Positions 1 through 7,506 are shown, numbered from the stretch's first letter. The stretch is 15,010 bases of DNA from Candidatus Omnitrophota bacterium (GCA_028710385.1 JAQTUC010000022.1:1-15010), one strand, 5' to 3'. Program-made: numbers and translations. The notes: generated from the sequence alone by a model not told the origin.

Positions 1-1
1 C

Positions 2-364
2 GATATTTCCGCGTGCACAATTAACGATAAAATGGACAAGGTTAAAAGGTTTATAGAGCGCAATTGTTTTAAAAAGATTTCCTTAGACGACGCAGCCTCA
101 ACGGTATTCTTAAGCCCAAAATATTTAAGCAGGATATTCAAACAATCCACAGGTATGGGCTTTAGCGATTTCAGGCTGCATATCAAGATAGACAGAGCTA
201 AAGAATTACTGGAAAAAACCGGATATAAAGTGGATCAGATTTCGGATAAGCTTGACTATCAAAACACAGAATCATTTATCAGACAATTCAAAAAACTCAC
301 AGGTCTTACTCCAACTCAATACCGGGTTAAAGTGACCCGGAATGGCAAGCCTTCCAGAAAGTAA
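2..364 (+). CDS. AraC-family transcriptional regulator, C-terminal DNA-binding domain (5'-truncated by window edge)
   Basis: This is the DNA-binding end of an AraC/XylS-type regulator. The visible 120 residues hold both helix-turn-helix motifs. The first is around the stretch ISLDDAASTVFLSPKYLSRIFK. The second is around VDQISDKLDYQNTESFIRQFKK, followed by the family's closing LTGLTPTQYR signature. The reading frame is open from base 2 with no upstream stop, so the first visible Met (base 32) is probably internal and the sensor or receiver half lies outside the window. The histidine kinase gene starts 45 bases after the stop, so the two may be co-transcribed and this protein could be an output regulator of the same pathway. 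The family assignment is firm. The ligand, the target and the N-terminal domain cannot be known from here. Confidence 0.9.
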   Translation, partial: DISACTINDKMDKVKRFIERNCFKKISLDDAASTVFLSPKYLSRIFKQSTGMGFSDFRLHIKIDRAKELLEKTGYKVDQISDKLDYQNTESFIRQFKKLTGLTPTQYRVKVTRNGKPSRK

Positions 365-409
365 TTCACTACCGCCGTTTTTATTTGTGTCCACAGCCAT
401 AATACATAA

Positions 410-2476
410 ATGGATAACAGTAATTTTCAGCCACAAAAAGAAGGGGATGTTATTGAATTTGCGAAAAATATACTTCTTGAAAAAGCAGATAAGCTTGCAA
501 GCATGCCGGTTGAGGAAATCAATACATTAATCGGCGTGCTTAAATCTACTGAAAGCAGGGAATTTCTGGAATTGGAGCGCAGGACAAAAGAATTCTGCGA
601 GAAATACCATAAATTATACAATCTTGATTTTCTTGGGTTTGTTAAATTAACTAATGAAGGCGTAATCTGCGAAGCAAATCCCACTTTTTGCAATTGGCTT
701 GGTATTTCCGTAAAAGATATTATCAACAAAAAATTTTCTACGTATATATCTGATCCGGATAGCCAGCTGTTTGAATCAAATATAAAACCCGCGTCCATTA
801 AATTGCAGTTTGGGCTGCATCTTAAGAAAAGAGACAACAGTTTATTCCCTGTCAGTGCCAATATGGATCTTCTTGCTAACGGCAAAGAGGGCCCGTTTAT
901 AATACTCATTTTGATGGCCAAATCAAAGTTTACCGGGTTAGAGAAAGAGGCGCAACGGCGCTTCAGCCTTAAGAATTCACAAATAGCTGCGCTTATACAA
1001 AATATTCCCTTTGATTTCTTTATGCTTGATAGCGACGGAACGTGTACATTGCAAAATGATACTTCCAAGAATAATTGGGGAGATTTTACAGGAAAGAAAC
1101 TAAAAGATGTGAGCGGGGTGTCGGATAAAGTTTTATCAATCTGGTTCAATAATAACCGGCGCGCTTTTTGCGGTGAAACAATCAAAGAAGAAGTGGAATA
1201 TGAAGTTAAAGGCATAAAGAAAAGAATGCTTAATATAATATCTCCGGTAGTGAATGAGGGCAGGGTATGCGGCATTCTTGGCTGCAATATAGATTTAACT
1301 GAGCTTAAAACCGCGCTTATCAAGCTTAAAGAAGCAGAAGAAAAATTCAAATACTTAGCAGACAAAATTCCAGTCGGAATATTCAAAACAAAAATTTCTG
1401 GAGAGTTTGTTTATGCAAATACCGCTGTTGCGGCAATGTTTGAGTTTTCTTCAACCGGTGATTTAATGCGGGAAAACATTATAAAAAGATACAATAACCC
1501 CCAGGACAGGTTGGTTTTTCTTAATGAGATTAAGTCCCAGGGTAAGGTCAGCAATTATGAATTTAACATGGTTACCAGGACAGGAAAAGCTAAACATATG
1601 CTTGGAAATATTATTTTTGACGGAGAAGAAATTTCAGGTATGTTTGTAGACATTACCGAACATAAAAAAGCAGAGGCGGTATTGGAGGAAGACAGGAATT
1701 CCTTTAAGAAGATAGCTGACGAGAGTGCGTTAGCATTGCTGAAGGCCCAGAAGGATCTTTTCAATGCCAAACATCTTTCTGACATAGGAACGCTGGCGGC
1801 AACTATCGCGCACGAGCTGCGTAACCCCCTGGCTGCCATAAAACTGGCAACTTACAATATGAAACACAGCAAGCTTAATCTTGGTATAGACAAGCATATT
1901 GCCAATATAAACAAAAAAATAGATGAAAGCGAGCAGATAATAAATAACCTTTTGTTTTATTCCCGCATAAAGTCTCCGCATTACCAGAAGATAAATATCA
2001 ATGAAATACTTAACGAATGTATAGATCAGGCAAGAGAACAGTTTGAGAAATTTAAACCGGAAATCCATAGAAAATTTCAATGCCTGGAAAATATTACAAT
2101 AGATGCTGACCCCACACAGATAAAAGAAATGTGTAGCAATATCCTCAATAACGCATGCGACGCAATAAGCGAAAAGAACGGGACAGTTGAAGTGAGCGCG
2201 GAATATATAAACGGTGATTACATCAAAATATACTTTAAGGATACAGGTATGGGGATTGATGAAGCCCATTTAGCAAAGATATTTGAGCCTTTTTTTACAA
2301 CCAAGGCAAGAGGGACAGGCCTTGGGCTTGCGGTAAGCCTGCACATAGCTCATTTACATCACGGAAATATTGATGTTTTAAGCAGGCAGTATGAGGGCAC
2401 GACTCTGGTTGTTACCCTGCCTATAAACAGGGCAAACGGTTACAGCAACCATGAGCCGGAAAGCATCCGTGAATAA
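410..2476 (+). CDS. Soluble PAS-PAS-PAS sensor histidine kinase
   Basis: This 688-residue sensor kinase autophosphorylates on His and passes phosphate to a receiver Asp. After a helical N-terminus there are three PAS-like folds at about residues 68-172, 188-298 and 310-422; the third ends in the typical DITEHKKAE linker. A HisKA dimerisation domain follows, with H468 in the H-box AHELRNPLAA. The HATPase_c domain shows the N-box (NNACDA, N580/N581), the G1 box DTGMGI from residue 611, the FEPFFTT F-box and the G2 box GTGLGL at 635-640. All catalytic boxes are intact. No membrane segment or signal peptide is visible, so it should act in the cytosol and sense an internal cue. The start is fixed by a TAA directly before the ATG; no Shine-Dalgarno is visible. 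A receiver gene follows 24 bases after the stop, and that receiver is the likely partner. Confidence 0.95.
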   Translation: MDNSNFQPQKEGDVIEFAKNILLEKADKLASMPVEEINTLIGVLKSTESREFLELERRTKEFCEKYHKLYNLDFLGFVKLTNEGVICEANPTFCNWLGISVKDIINKKFSTYISDPDSQLFESNIKPASIKLQFGLHLKKRDNSLFPVSANMDLLANGKEGPFIILILMAKSKFTGLEKEAQRRFSLKNSQIAALIQNIPFDFFMLDSDGTCTLQNDTSKNNWGDFTGKKLKDVSGVSDKVLSIWFNNNRRAFCGETIKEEVEYEVKGIKKRMLNIISPVVNEGRVCGILGCNIDLTELKTALIKLKEAEEKFKYLADKIPVGIFKTKISGEFVYANTAVAAMFEFSSTGDLMRENIIKRYNNPQDRLVFLNEIKSQGKVSNYEFNMVTRTGKAKHMLGNIIFDGEEISGMFVDITEHKKAEAVLEEDRNSFKKIADESALALLKAQKDLFNAKHLSDIGTLAATIAHELRNPLAAIKLATYNMKHSKLNLGIDKHIANINKKIDESEQIINNLLFYSRIKSPHYQKININEILNECIDQAREQFEKFKPEIHRKFQCLENITIDADPTQIKEMCSNILNNACDAISEKNGTVEVSAEYINGDYIKIYFKDTGMGIDEAHLAKIFEPFFTTKARGTGLGLAVSLHIAHLHHGNIDVLSRQYEGTTLVVTLPINRANGYSNHEPESIRE

Positions 2477-2500
2477 TTTTATTATAAAGAAGGAAACAAT

Positions 2501-2863
2501 ATGAAGAAAAGAATATTGATAAGTGATGACGATGTTGAATTCTGCGAAGAGATGAGAGAAGTGTTTAAAGCTAATGGATACACCGTAGACAATGAATCTG
2601 ACGGATTGTCCTGCGAGAGGGCTGTAAGGAAAAACAGTTATGACATTTTTATACTTGATTACAAAATGCCCGGATTAAACGGAATTGAAATATCCAGAAT
2701 CATTAAAGCTAAAGATCCCGAGGCTAAGGTTTTTATAATAAGCGGAAAGCATAATATAAAAGAAATGCTTGAAGCGGAAAATGCATTGCATCTGGTAGAC
2801 GGGTTCCTAAATAAACCCTTTGATGTGGACGGTTTCATAGAACAAATAAAAAAAATCAAATGA
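2501..2863 (+). CDS. Single-domain response regulator (receiver only)
   Basis: A 120-residue CheY-like receiver with no output domain. It has the acidic pocket D9/D10/D11, phospho-acceptor D53 in the stretch FILDYKMPG, S81 in the switch position and K105 in the NKPF motif, so phosphorylation chemistry looks intact. An AAGGAAA ribosome site precedes the ATG, and the gene starts 24 bases after the histidine kinase stop, which points to one operon and a cognate pair. Because it lacks a DNA-binding or enzymatic output, it probably works by protein contact or as a phosphotransfer shuttle, perhaps toward the diguanylate cyclase or the AraC regulator nearby; that part is inference. The function class is clear. 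The downstream partner is not. Confidence 0.93.
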   Translation: MKKRILISDDDVEFCEEMREVFKANGYTVDNESDGLSCERAVRKNSYDIFILDYKMPGLNGIEISRIIKAKDPEAKVFIISGKHNIKEMLEAENALHLVDGFLNKPFDVDGFIEQIKKIK

Positions 2864-2871
2864 GATAGTAA

Positions 2872-2899
2872 CTTTTCAAACGCGAAGCGCGCAGAAAAG
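2872..2899 (+). terminator. Hairpin after the kinase/receiver operon, possible weak terminator
   Basis: Arms CTTTTC (2872-2877) and GAAAAG (2894-2899) enclose a second 4-bp stem, CGCG/CGCG, with an AAG loop. It starts 9 bases after the receiver stop codon. No T-run follows, so it is not a classical intrinsic terminator. It could protect the mRNA 3' end or be part of the repeat-rich spacer. Confidence 0.35.
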
Positions 2900-3033
2900 C
2901 TACGTAATCTAATTTGACCCAGCACTTTTGGTAAAAATTTCCTTCCTGTAAAACAATCTTTACCTCTCAAGCCCACCGTTTTTTGCGCGGGAATACCTCT
3001 TAAAAGTGGTTGAGACCTGTGCCAGCGGGTAGG

Positions 3034-3122
3034 ATAAGATACTTCGGACGCTCTTAACTATCGCGTCCTCAGTATCAATTCGGCTGCGCGATTTTTCTAC
3101 GCTTTCAGCTTGAAAAATCGCT
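3034..3122 (+). repeat. Compound hairpin repeat, copy A1
   Basis: This is the first of two related copies; the other is at 8612-8766. It contains an imperfect 12-bp inverted repeat (GATACTTCGGAC at 3038-3049 and GTCCTCAGTATC at 3065-3076). A perfect 10-bp inverted repeat follows (GCGATTTTTC at 3088-3097 and GAAAAATCGC at 3112-3121). It lies in the 405-base gene-free stretch 2864-3268. Besides this element that stretch holds the hairpin at 2872, the 30-bp repeat at 3138 and a promoter candidate; bases 2900-3033 show nothing recognisable. It could be a mobile non-coding repeat or a structured leader. Confidence 0.75.
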
Positions 3123-3137
3123 GCCTCATTGAAACAA

Positions 3138-3167
3138 GTCAACAAAAAGTAGAGTCAGCCAATTTAC
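3138..3167 (+). repeat. 30-bp intergenic repeat, copy B1
   Basis: This copy starts with GTCAACAAAAAGTAGA and ends with CAGCCAATTTAC. It matches the copy at 7453-7482 in 28 of 30 positions without gaps, and the copy at 8265-8294 in 20 of 30. Its last bases run into a -35-like hexamer. It could be an operator next to the promoter or part of a dispersed repeat. Confidence 0.75.
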
Positions 3168-3191
3168 TTGCTGTTAAATTACTGCTAAATT
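3163..3191 (+). promoter_or_regulatory. Candidate promoter for the second receiver gene
   Basis: A TTTACT -35-like hexamer (3163-3168), a 17-base spacer and TAAATT (3186-3191) preceded by TGC, i.e. an extended -10. The -35 overlaps the end of the 30-bp repeat B1. Expected transcription start is near 3198, about 70 bases before the ATG at 3269. Neither hexamer is perfect, so this rests mainly on the spacing and on recurrence at the other repeat copies. Confidence 0.4.
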
Positions 3192-3268
3192 ATCACCGCT
3201 TACAGCTATTTCTTTGTTTTGAAAATCAAAAACACCAGCATAAGGTTAACTATCAAAGGAGGTTGGCT

Positions 3269-3658
3269 ATGACACCCAAAAAAGTAATGGTAGTAGATGA
3301 TGATGTTGATTTCCTTAAGGAATTGGAGGAAACGCTTGCTTTAAGCGGTTATGAAATAGTAGCGGTGCAAAATAGTAAAAATGCCGGAAACGCAGCCGCT
3401 ATCTCAAAACCAGACATCATACTTCTTGATCTTAAAATGGAAGGAATGGATGGTTTTGAGGTGGCTCAAACGCTTAAGCGTTCACCCGAAACCAATAGTA
3501 TTCCTCTTATAGCAATGACCGGGTATTTTACTTCGGAGGAGCACAATGAAATTATAAAGGAATGCGGAATGAAAACCTGCCTTAAAAAACCTTTTAACCC
3601 TTTGGATTTAATTGCGCGCATAGAAAGTGTTTTATCTGATGGCAGAGATAAGGCGTAG
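3269..3658 (+). CDS. Single-domain response regulator (second, receiver only)
   Basis: A 129-residue CheY-like receiver. Visible motifs are the acidic residues D10/D11/D12, phospho-acceptor D54 in IILLDLKMEG, T84 in AMTGYF and K107 in LKKPFNP, so it should be phosphorylatable. An earlier in-frame ATG at 3110 lies inside the hairpin repeat. The ATG at 3269 is preceded by a strong AAAGGAGG (3255-3262) at 6-base spacing and begins the conserved KKVMVVDDD strand, so that start is chosen. It is not a close copy of the first receiver and is separated from it by about 400 bases with its own promoter candidate. A tiny Cys-rich gene and a diguanylate cyclase follow 30 and 137 bases later, so it may feed c-di-GMP synthesis; that link is inferred from gene order only. 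Confidence 0.93.
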   Translation: MTPKKVMVVDDDVDFLKELEETLALSGYEIVAVQNSKNAGNAAAISKPDIILLDLKMEGMDGFEVAQTLKRSPETNSIPLIAMTGYFTSEEHNEIIKECGMKTCLKKPFNPLDLIARIESVLSDGRDKA

Positions 3659-3688
3659 CCGAAAAATTTAAGCGTTAAGGGAAAAACA

Positions 3689-3796
3689 ATGAAGAAGAAA
3701 AAAAAGAAAATCAAGATGAAATATAAATGCGGTTGCTGCGGCGCAGTTTTAAGCGAAAATATTTGCTGCTGCGGCAGACGGATGAAAAAAATTTAA
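3689..3796 (+). CDS. 35-residue Lys-rich, Cys-rich zinc-ribbon-like peptide
   Basis: A complete small reading frame from ATG to TAA. The N-terminus is a run of lysines (MKKKKKKIKMKYK). The core has C14, C16, C17 followed by Gly, then C26, C27, C28 followed by Gly, and the tail is RRMKKI. Two cysteine knuckles about 10 residues apart, each followed by Gly, look like a minimal zinc ribbon or metal-binding knuckle, and the strong positive charge suggests contact with nucleic acid or an acidic partner. A TAAGGG sequence sits 8 bases before the ATG. The stop overlaps the ATG of the PAS-GGDEF gene as TAATG, so the two are probably translationally coupled. I do not recognise a named family. A leader peptide whose only job is coupling is the main alternative. 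Confidence 0.6.
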   Translation: MKKKKKKIKMKYKCGCCGAVLSENICCCGRRMKKI

Positions 3797-4701
3797 TGAA
3801 ATTAGATGCTAAATTATATAAAATGGTGCTGGATAACCTGCACGACGGCGTTTATGTGCTTGATAAAGATAAGAAAATAGTATTCTGGAATAAAGCCGCA
3901 GAAAAAATTACCGGTTACTCCGAAGAAGAAGTTTTAGGGGCTTTTTGTTCCCAAAGTATTTTTTCAAATATTACAGCAACTTCCAGCCAGGCATGTTTCG
4001 GGCTTTTCCCCGTCATTCGCGCTCTTTCAGACGGCAAGGTCCACGAAGAAGAGCTTTACCTTAATCATAAAGACGGACGCCGTATCCCAGTTTACAGTCG
4101 CGCCGTACCTATAACAGGCAGAAGCGGAGAAGTAACCGGAGCCATGGAAGTTTTTATAGACAAGTCTGTTCAGATGAGCGCTCTTTTTAAAATAGCGGAA
4201 TTAGAGGCGCTTACCCTTATAGACCCTCTTACGCGCGTAGGAAACAGGAAGTATACAGAAAATATAATACGCACAAGGTTAAATGAGCTGGAGCGCTATA
4301 AGTGGCCGTTTGGAATTCTTTTTATTGATTTGGATGATTTCAAAAAAATAAACGATACATATAACCACGATGTTGGAGATAGAATGCTTCAGATGGTTAC
4401 GAAAATAATGCTTTCCAACTGCCGGTTGTCTGATTTTGTAGGGCGCTGGGGAGGGGACGAATTTATAGCTGTTATAGTTAATGTAGACAGCATAAAGCTT
4501 AAACTTATTGCCGCAAGATTCAGGATTCTCATAGAAAGGCTGCGTTTAAAAATCGGAGAAAAAGAAGTAAACATAACAGCCTCAATAGGCGCAAGCCTTG
4601 CTAAAATAGGCGATGCCAAGGAGGAATTGATACGCCGCGCAGATACCCTTATGTATAAAAGCAAACTTGCCGGGAAAAATACTGTTACAATAGATACATA
4701 A
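3796..4701 (+). CDS. PAS-GGDEF diguanylate cyclase
   Basis: A 301-residue enzyme predicted to make c-di-GMP from two GTP. A PAS domain spans about residues 10-128. It keeps two cysteines (C51, C67) at the place where many PAS-GGDEF proteins carry a conserved Cys-rich insert. The GGDEF domain spans about 140-300: LIDPLTRVGNRKY, the FIDLDDFKKIND metal and GTP segment, then the intact signature GGDEF at 219-223. An RxxD inhibitory site (R210-D213) sits five residues upstream, so product feedback is likely. No EAL domain and no membrane segment are seen. An earlier in-frame ATG at 3727 would run through the Cys-rich gene in another frame and encodes a non-conserved Arg-rich stretch. The ATG at 3796, overlapping the previous stop, starts just before the PAS fold and is preferred. 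Confidence 0.92.
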   Translation: MKLDAKLYKMVLDNLHDGVYVLDKDKKIVFWNKAAEKITGYSEEEVLGAFCSQSIFSNITATSSQACFGLFPVIRALSDGKVHEEELYLNHKDGRRIPVYSRAVPITGRSGEVTGAMEVFIDKSVQMSALFKIAELEALTLIDPLTRVGNRKYTENIIRTRLNELERYKWPFGILFIDLDDFKKINDTYNHDVGDRMLQMVTKIMLSNCRLSDFVGRWGGDEFIAVIVNVDSIKLKLIAARFRILIERLRLKIGEKEVNITASIGASLAKIGDAKEELIRRADTLMYKSKLAGKNTVTIDT

Positions 4702-4741
4702 AGAGTAGAAGTTTGCATTTTCTACCCCGGCCTTTAAAACA

Positions 4742-4770
4742 TTGAAGCTAACTGGGACATGTGCTAATAT
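4742..4770 (+). promoter_or_regulatory. Candidate extended -10 promoter for korAB
   Basis: TTGAAG (4742-4747), a 17-base spacer, then TAATAT (4765-4770) preceded by TGC. This gives four matches in each hexamer plus an extended -10. Start of transcription is expected near 4777, about 57 bases before the korA ATG. A short GTAGAA/TTCTAC inverted repeat just upstream could mark the end of the diguanylate cyclase transcript. Confidence 0.45.
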
Positions 4771-4833
4771 GTTATTTGCAAATTGAAAGATTTGGATAAG
4801 AGGCAAATCCAGGAGGAAATTGACTAAAATATA

Positions 4834-6537
4834 ATGCGTAAAGAACTCACCATAAAAATTGCAGGCGAAGCAGGCCAGGGTATGCAGACGGTAGGATTTA
4901 CCCTGTGCAGGCTTTTTAAGAAATGCGGTTTTTATATTTTTGCAAACCAGGATTATATGTCGCGCGTGCGCGGCGGGAATAATTTTTTTCAGCTGCGTAT
5001 ATCAGAAAATTCCGTTTATACCTTAAGAAAACACAGCGATATTATAGTTGCTTTGGATAAAGCAAGCATAAGCACACACAGGGAAACTCTTAGCGCCGAG
5101 GGGCAGATGCTTATAGATAAGAAAAAGTTTAATATAATTGAAGAAAATTCTTTCCTTGATGTGCCGATGCATGATATAGCTAAAAAAATAGGCAATGAAT
5201 TATTTGTCAATTCTGTGGCTTACGGCGCTATAGCCGCAATGGCGGGCATAGAGATGAATATGGTTATTGAGACGGTAAAAGAAGTTTTTTCCGGAAAAAG
5301 CGAAGACATTATAGAGAGCAACGGCGCTGCCGCAAAGGCAGGCTATGAGTTTATAAAAAAAGAAATAAACAAAGAGAATTTTAATATCCACGCAAAAAAA
5401 GAAAAAGAAACAATGCTTACAAACGGCAACCAGGCAATAGCGCTGGCTGCGGTAAGGGCCGGATGTAAATTCTATTCAGCTTATCCAATGACTCCTTCAA
5501 CAAGCATAATGGATGAAATATCCTCTTGTTCAAAGCAGTTTAATATAACGGTTGAACAGGCTGAAGATGAGATTGCCGCCATAAATATGGCGATAGGCGC
5601 TTCTTTTGCCGGCAGCCGCTCTATGGTTGCGACTTCCGGAGGCGGTTTTTGCCTTATGGTTGAAGGCGTGTCCCTTTCGGCAATGACAGAAACGCCGCTT
5701 GTAATCGTTGATGCGCAGCGCCCCGGCCCTGCGACTGGTTTTCCCACGCGAACGGAGCAGGCTGACCTTCTTTTTTTGCTTCACGCAGGCCACGGAGAAT
5801 TTGCCAAGGCATGTTTTTCTCCGGGAACAATAGAGGAAGCATTTTATCTTACGATACATGCTTTTAATCTTGCGGAGAAATACCAGATACCTGTTTTTAT
5901 AATGACAGACCAGCATCTGGCTGATTCATACCGTAATGTTGATATTTTAAACCAGGATGCCGTTAAGGTTGAGCGTTTTATTATTTCCAAGGAATTATCA
6001 AAAGAAATAAACGGTTATAAAAGATACGAACTTAACGACAGCGGCATATCGGCGCGCGCCCTGCCTTCATGGATAAATGATGTAATGTACGCTGACAGCG
6101 ATGAGCATAGCGAAGAGGGGCATATCACAGAGGATGCTTTAGTGCGCACGCAAATGGTTGAAAAAAGGCTGCATAAAAAAATGGCAGGCCTTTTAAGGGA
6201 GATAATAAAGCCGAATGCTTTTAACATAGAAAAAGCCGGAGTCGTTCTTGTCGGATTCGGTTCAACCTACGGGGTTATGCGTGAAATTTGCGAGGCGTAT
6301 CCTGATAAGTTCGGGTTTGTGCATTTTCCCCAGGTCTGGCCGTTTCCATCCGAAAGCACGGTCAAACTTCTGGAAGGAAAAAATAAAATTGTTGCAGTTG
6401 AAAATAATTCAACCGCGCAGCTTGCTAAACTTATAAGGTTACAGACAGGCATAAATATAAGCAGTTCAATACTTAAGTTTGACGGCCGTCCGTTTGATTT
6501 TGATTACCTTTTTGAAGCGCTTAACAAATTAGCATAA
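4834..6537 (+). CDS. korA: 2-oxoacid:ferredoxin oxidoreductase, fused gamma-alpha subunit (KorA type)
   Basis: A 567-residue subunit of the CoA-dependent 2-oxoacid:ferredoxin oxidoreductase, a cytosolic enzyme that interconverts 2-oxoacids and acyl-CoA with CO2 and reduced ferredoxin. Residues about 1-180 are the gamma domain (GEAGQGMQTVG near 11-21, SRVRGGNNFFQLR). A linker leads to the alpha domain from about 194: YPMTPSTS (217-224), the EQAEDEIAAINMAIGASFAG helix, RPGPATGFPTRTEQADL from 296, and a C-terminal transketolase-like domain. The gamma-alpha fusion and the YPxTPST form fit 2-oxoglutarate/2-oxoacid enzymes better than classical PorA; the exact substrate cannot be fixed. The start is bounded by an in-frame TAA at 4825-4827. 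The AGGAGG (4811-4816) sits 17 bases away, which is unusually far. korB follows three bases after the stop. Confidence 0.93.
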   Translation: MRKELTIKIAGEAGQGMQTVGFTLCRLFKKCGFYIFANQDYMSRVRGGNNFFQLRISENSVYTLRKHSDIIVALDKASISTHRETLSAEGQMLIDKKKFNIIEENSFLDVPMHDIAKKIGNELFVNSVAYGAIAAMAGIEMNMVIETVKEVFSGKSEDIIESNGAAAKAGYEFIKKEINKENFNIHAKKEKETMLTNGNQAIALAAVRAGCKFYSAYPMTPSTSIMDEISSCSKQFNITVEQAEDEIAAINMAIGASFAGSRSMVATSGGGFCLMVEGVSLSAMTETPLVIVDAQRPGPATGFPTRTEQADLLFLLHAGHGEFAKACFSPGTIEEAFYLTIHAFNLAEKYQIPVFIMTDQHLADSYRNVDILNQDAVKVERFIISKELSKEINGYKRYELNDSGISARALPSWINDVMYADSDEHSEEGHITEDALVRTQMVEKRLHKKMAGLLREIIKPNAFNIEKAGVVLVGFGSTYGVMREICEAYPDKFGFVHFPQVWPFPSESTVKLLEGKNKIVAVENNSTAQLAKLIRLQTGINISSSILKFDGRPFDFDYLFEALNKLA

Positions 6538-6540
6538 AAA

Positions 6541-7398
6541 ATGAACATAAACGATTTTAAAAGTAATGACCCGATAGCATGGTGCCCGGGCTGCGGAGAT
6601 TTCGGCATTCTAAGCGCGGTTAAAAAAGCTTTTGTCGCATCCGGCAGAGAGCCCAAAGATATACTTCTTGTCTCCGGCATAGGACAGGCAGCCAAGCTTC
6701 CGCATTATATAAAATGCAATTGTTTTAACGGCCTGCACGGAAGAGCTTTGCCCGCCGCAGTTGGAGCTAAAATTGCAAACCGCAATCTCACTGTGGTGGT
6801 TACAACGGGCGATGGCGATTGTTACGGGGAAGGCGGCAACCATTTTATGCATAACATAAGGCGAAATGTTGATATCACGGTAGTTGTGCACAATAATCAG
6901 GTTTACGGCCTTACAAAAGGCCAGGCTTCGCCTACAACTGACGAAGGTTTTGTGACTAAGGTCCAGGAGGCAGGCGTGGTAGTGCCTGCTTTACATCCGC
7001 TTGAGCTTGCAATTTCTCTTGGCTGCGGATTTGTCGCAAGAGGATATTGCTCTGACATAGAGCATCTTTCCGGTTTGATAGTTGAGGGCATTAAGCATAA
7101 AGGTTTTTCTCTTGTAGATGTGCTGCAGCCCTGCGTCACCTTTAACAAGAAAAATACATATGAATGGTATTCGCAAAGGGTATACAAATTGAGCGAAGAC
7201 AAAAGTTATAATCCTGGCGACAAGCTTTCAGCATACCAAAAAGCAGCAGAGTGGGGCGATAAAATACCAATAGGAATAATTTACAAAGAAGAAAAATCTT
7301 CATATGAAGAGAAAACAGGCTTAAACAGCAGGCCTGTGCTTGTTGAGGAAAAAATTGAGAGTATAGACATAAAATCTCTGCTTCAAAATTTCATTTAA
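6541..7398 (+). CDS. korB: 2-oxoacid:ferredoxin oxidoreductase, beta subunit (KorB type)
   Basis: A 285-residue thiamine-diphosphate-binding beta subunit, partner of the gene just upstream. It shows WCPGCGDFGIL (C15, C18), the TPP-Mg signature GDGDCYGEGGNH from residue 90, VVHNNQVYGLTKGQASPT around 116-132, and the late cluster cysteine C198 in DVLQPCVTFN. In enzymes of this family the [4Fe-4S] cluster is held by two cysteines of CPGC, one in a GIGC motif and one in LQPC. Here the third position reads GIGQ (Q49), while C59 and C61 lie nearby. The start has no clear ribosome site and lies three bases after the korA stop, which suggests coupled translation. No delta (ferredoxin-like) subunit is adjacent; a free ferredoxin is encoded at 10112. 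Confidence 0.93.
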   Translation: MNINDFKSNDPIAWCPGCGDFGILSAVKKAFVASGREPKDILLVSGIGQAAKLPHYIKCNCFNGLHGRALPAAVGAKIANRNLTVVVTTGDGDCYGEGGNHFMHNIRRNVDITVVVHNNQVYGLTKGQASPTTDEGFVTKVQEAGVVVPALHPLELAISLGCGFVARGYCSDIEHLSGLIVEGIKHKGFSLVDVLQPCVTFNKKNTYEWYSQRVYKLSEDKSYNPGDKLSAYQKAAEWGDKIPIGIIYKEEKSSYEEKTGLNSRPVLVEEKIESIDIKSLLQNFI

Positions 7399-7452
7399 AT
7401 TAATCCTTCATGGAATTACGCTTTTTTGTCCCCGCTTTTTAAGGAGAAAAAG

Positions 7453-7482
7453 GTCAACAAAAAGTAGAACCAGCCAATTTAC
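7453..7482 (+). repeat. 30-bp intergenic repeat, copy B2
   Basis: It has the same first 16 bases as copy B1 (GTCAACAAAAAGTAGA) and the same last 12 (CAGCCAATTTAC), differing in only two bases between. It is preceded by an AAGGAG-like tract (7441-7446) with no start codon behind it. It lies in the 156-base spacer between korB and the DUF488 gene. Confidence 0.75.
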
Positions 7483-7506
7483 CTCGCTCTAAACCCATCT
7501 TAATAT
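7478..7506 (+). promoter_or_regulatory. Candidate promoter for the DUF488 gene
   Basis: TTTACC (7478-7483), a 17-base spacer and TAATAT (7501-7506). The -35-like hexamer overlaps the end of repeat B2 exactly as at the other two copies. Transcription would start near 7513, about 42 bases before the ATG at 7555. Confidence 0.42.

Noticed and set aside
427..1386. 319-codon open frame on the minus strand within the histidine kinase gene
   Set aside because: It lies opposite well-conserved PAS coding sequence, shows no recognisable domain and has low-complexity Ser/Leu-rich translation typical of an antisense shadow.
3110..3268. Upstream extension of the second receiver from ATG 3110
   Set aside because: The extra 53 residues fall in the hairpin and 30-bp repeats and are not part of a receiver fold; a strong AAAGGAGG precedes the ATG at 3269.
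3727..3795. Upstream start for the PAS-GGDEF cyclase
   Set aside because: It overlaps the Cys-rich small gene in another frame and adds an Arg-rich segment with no family match; the ATG at 3796 fits the domain start.
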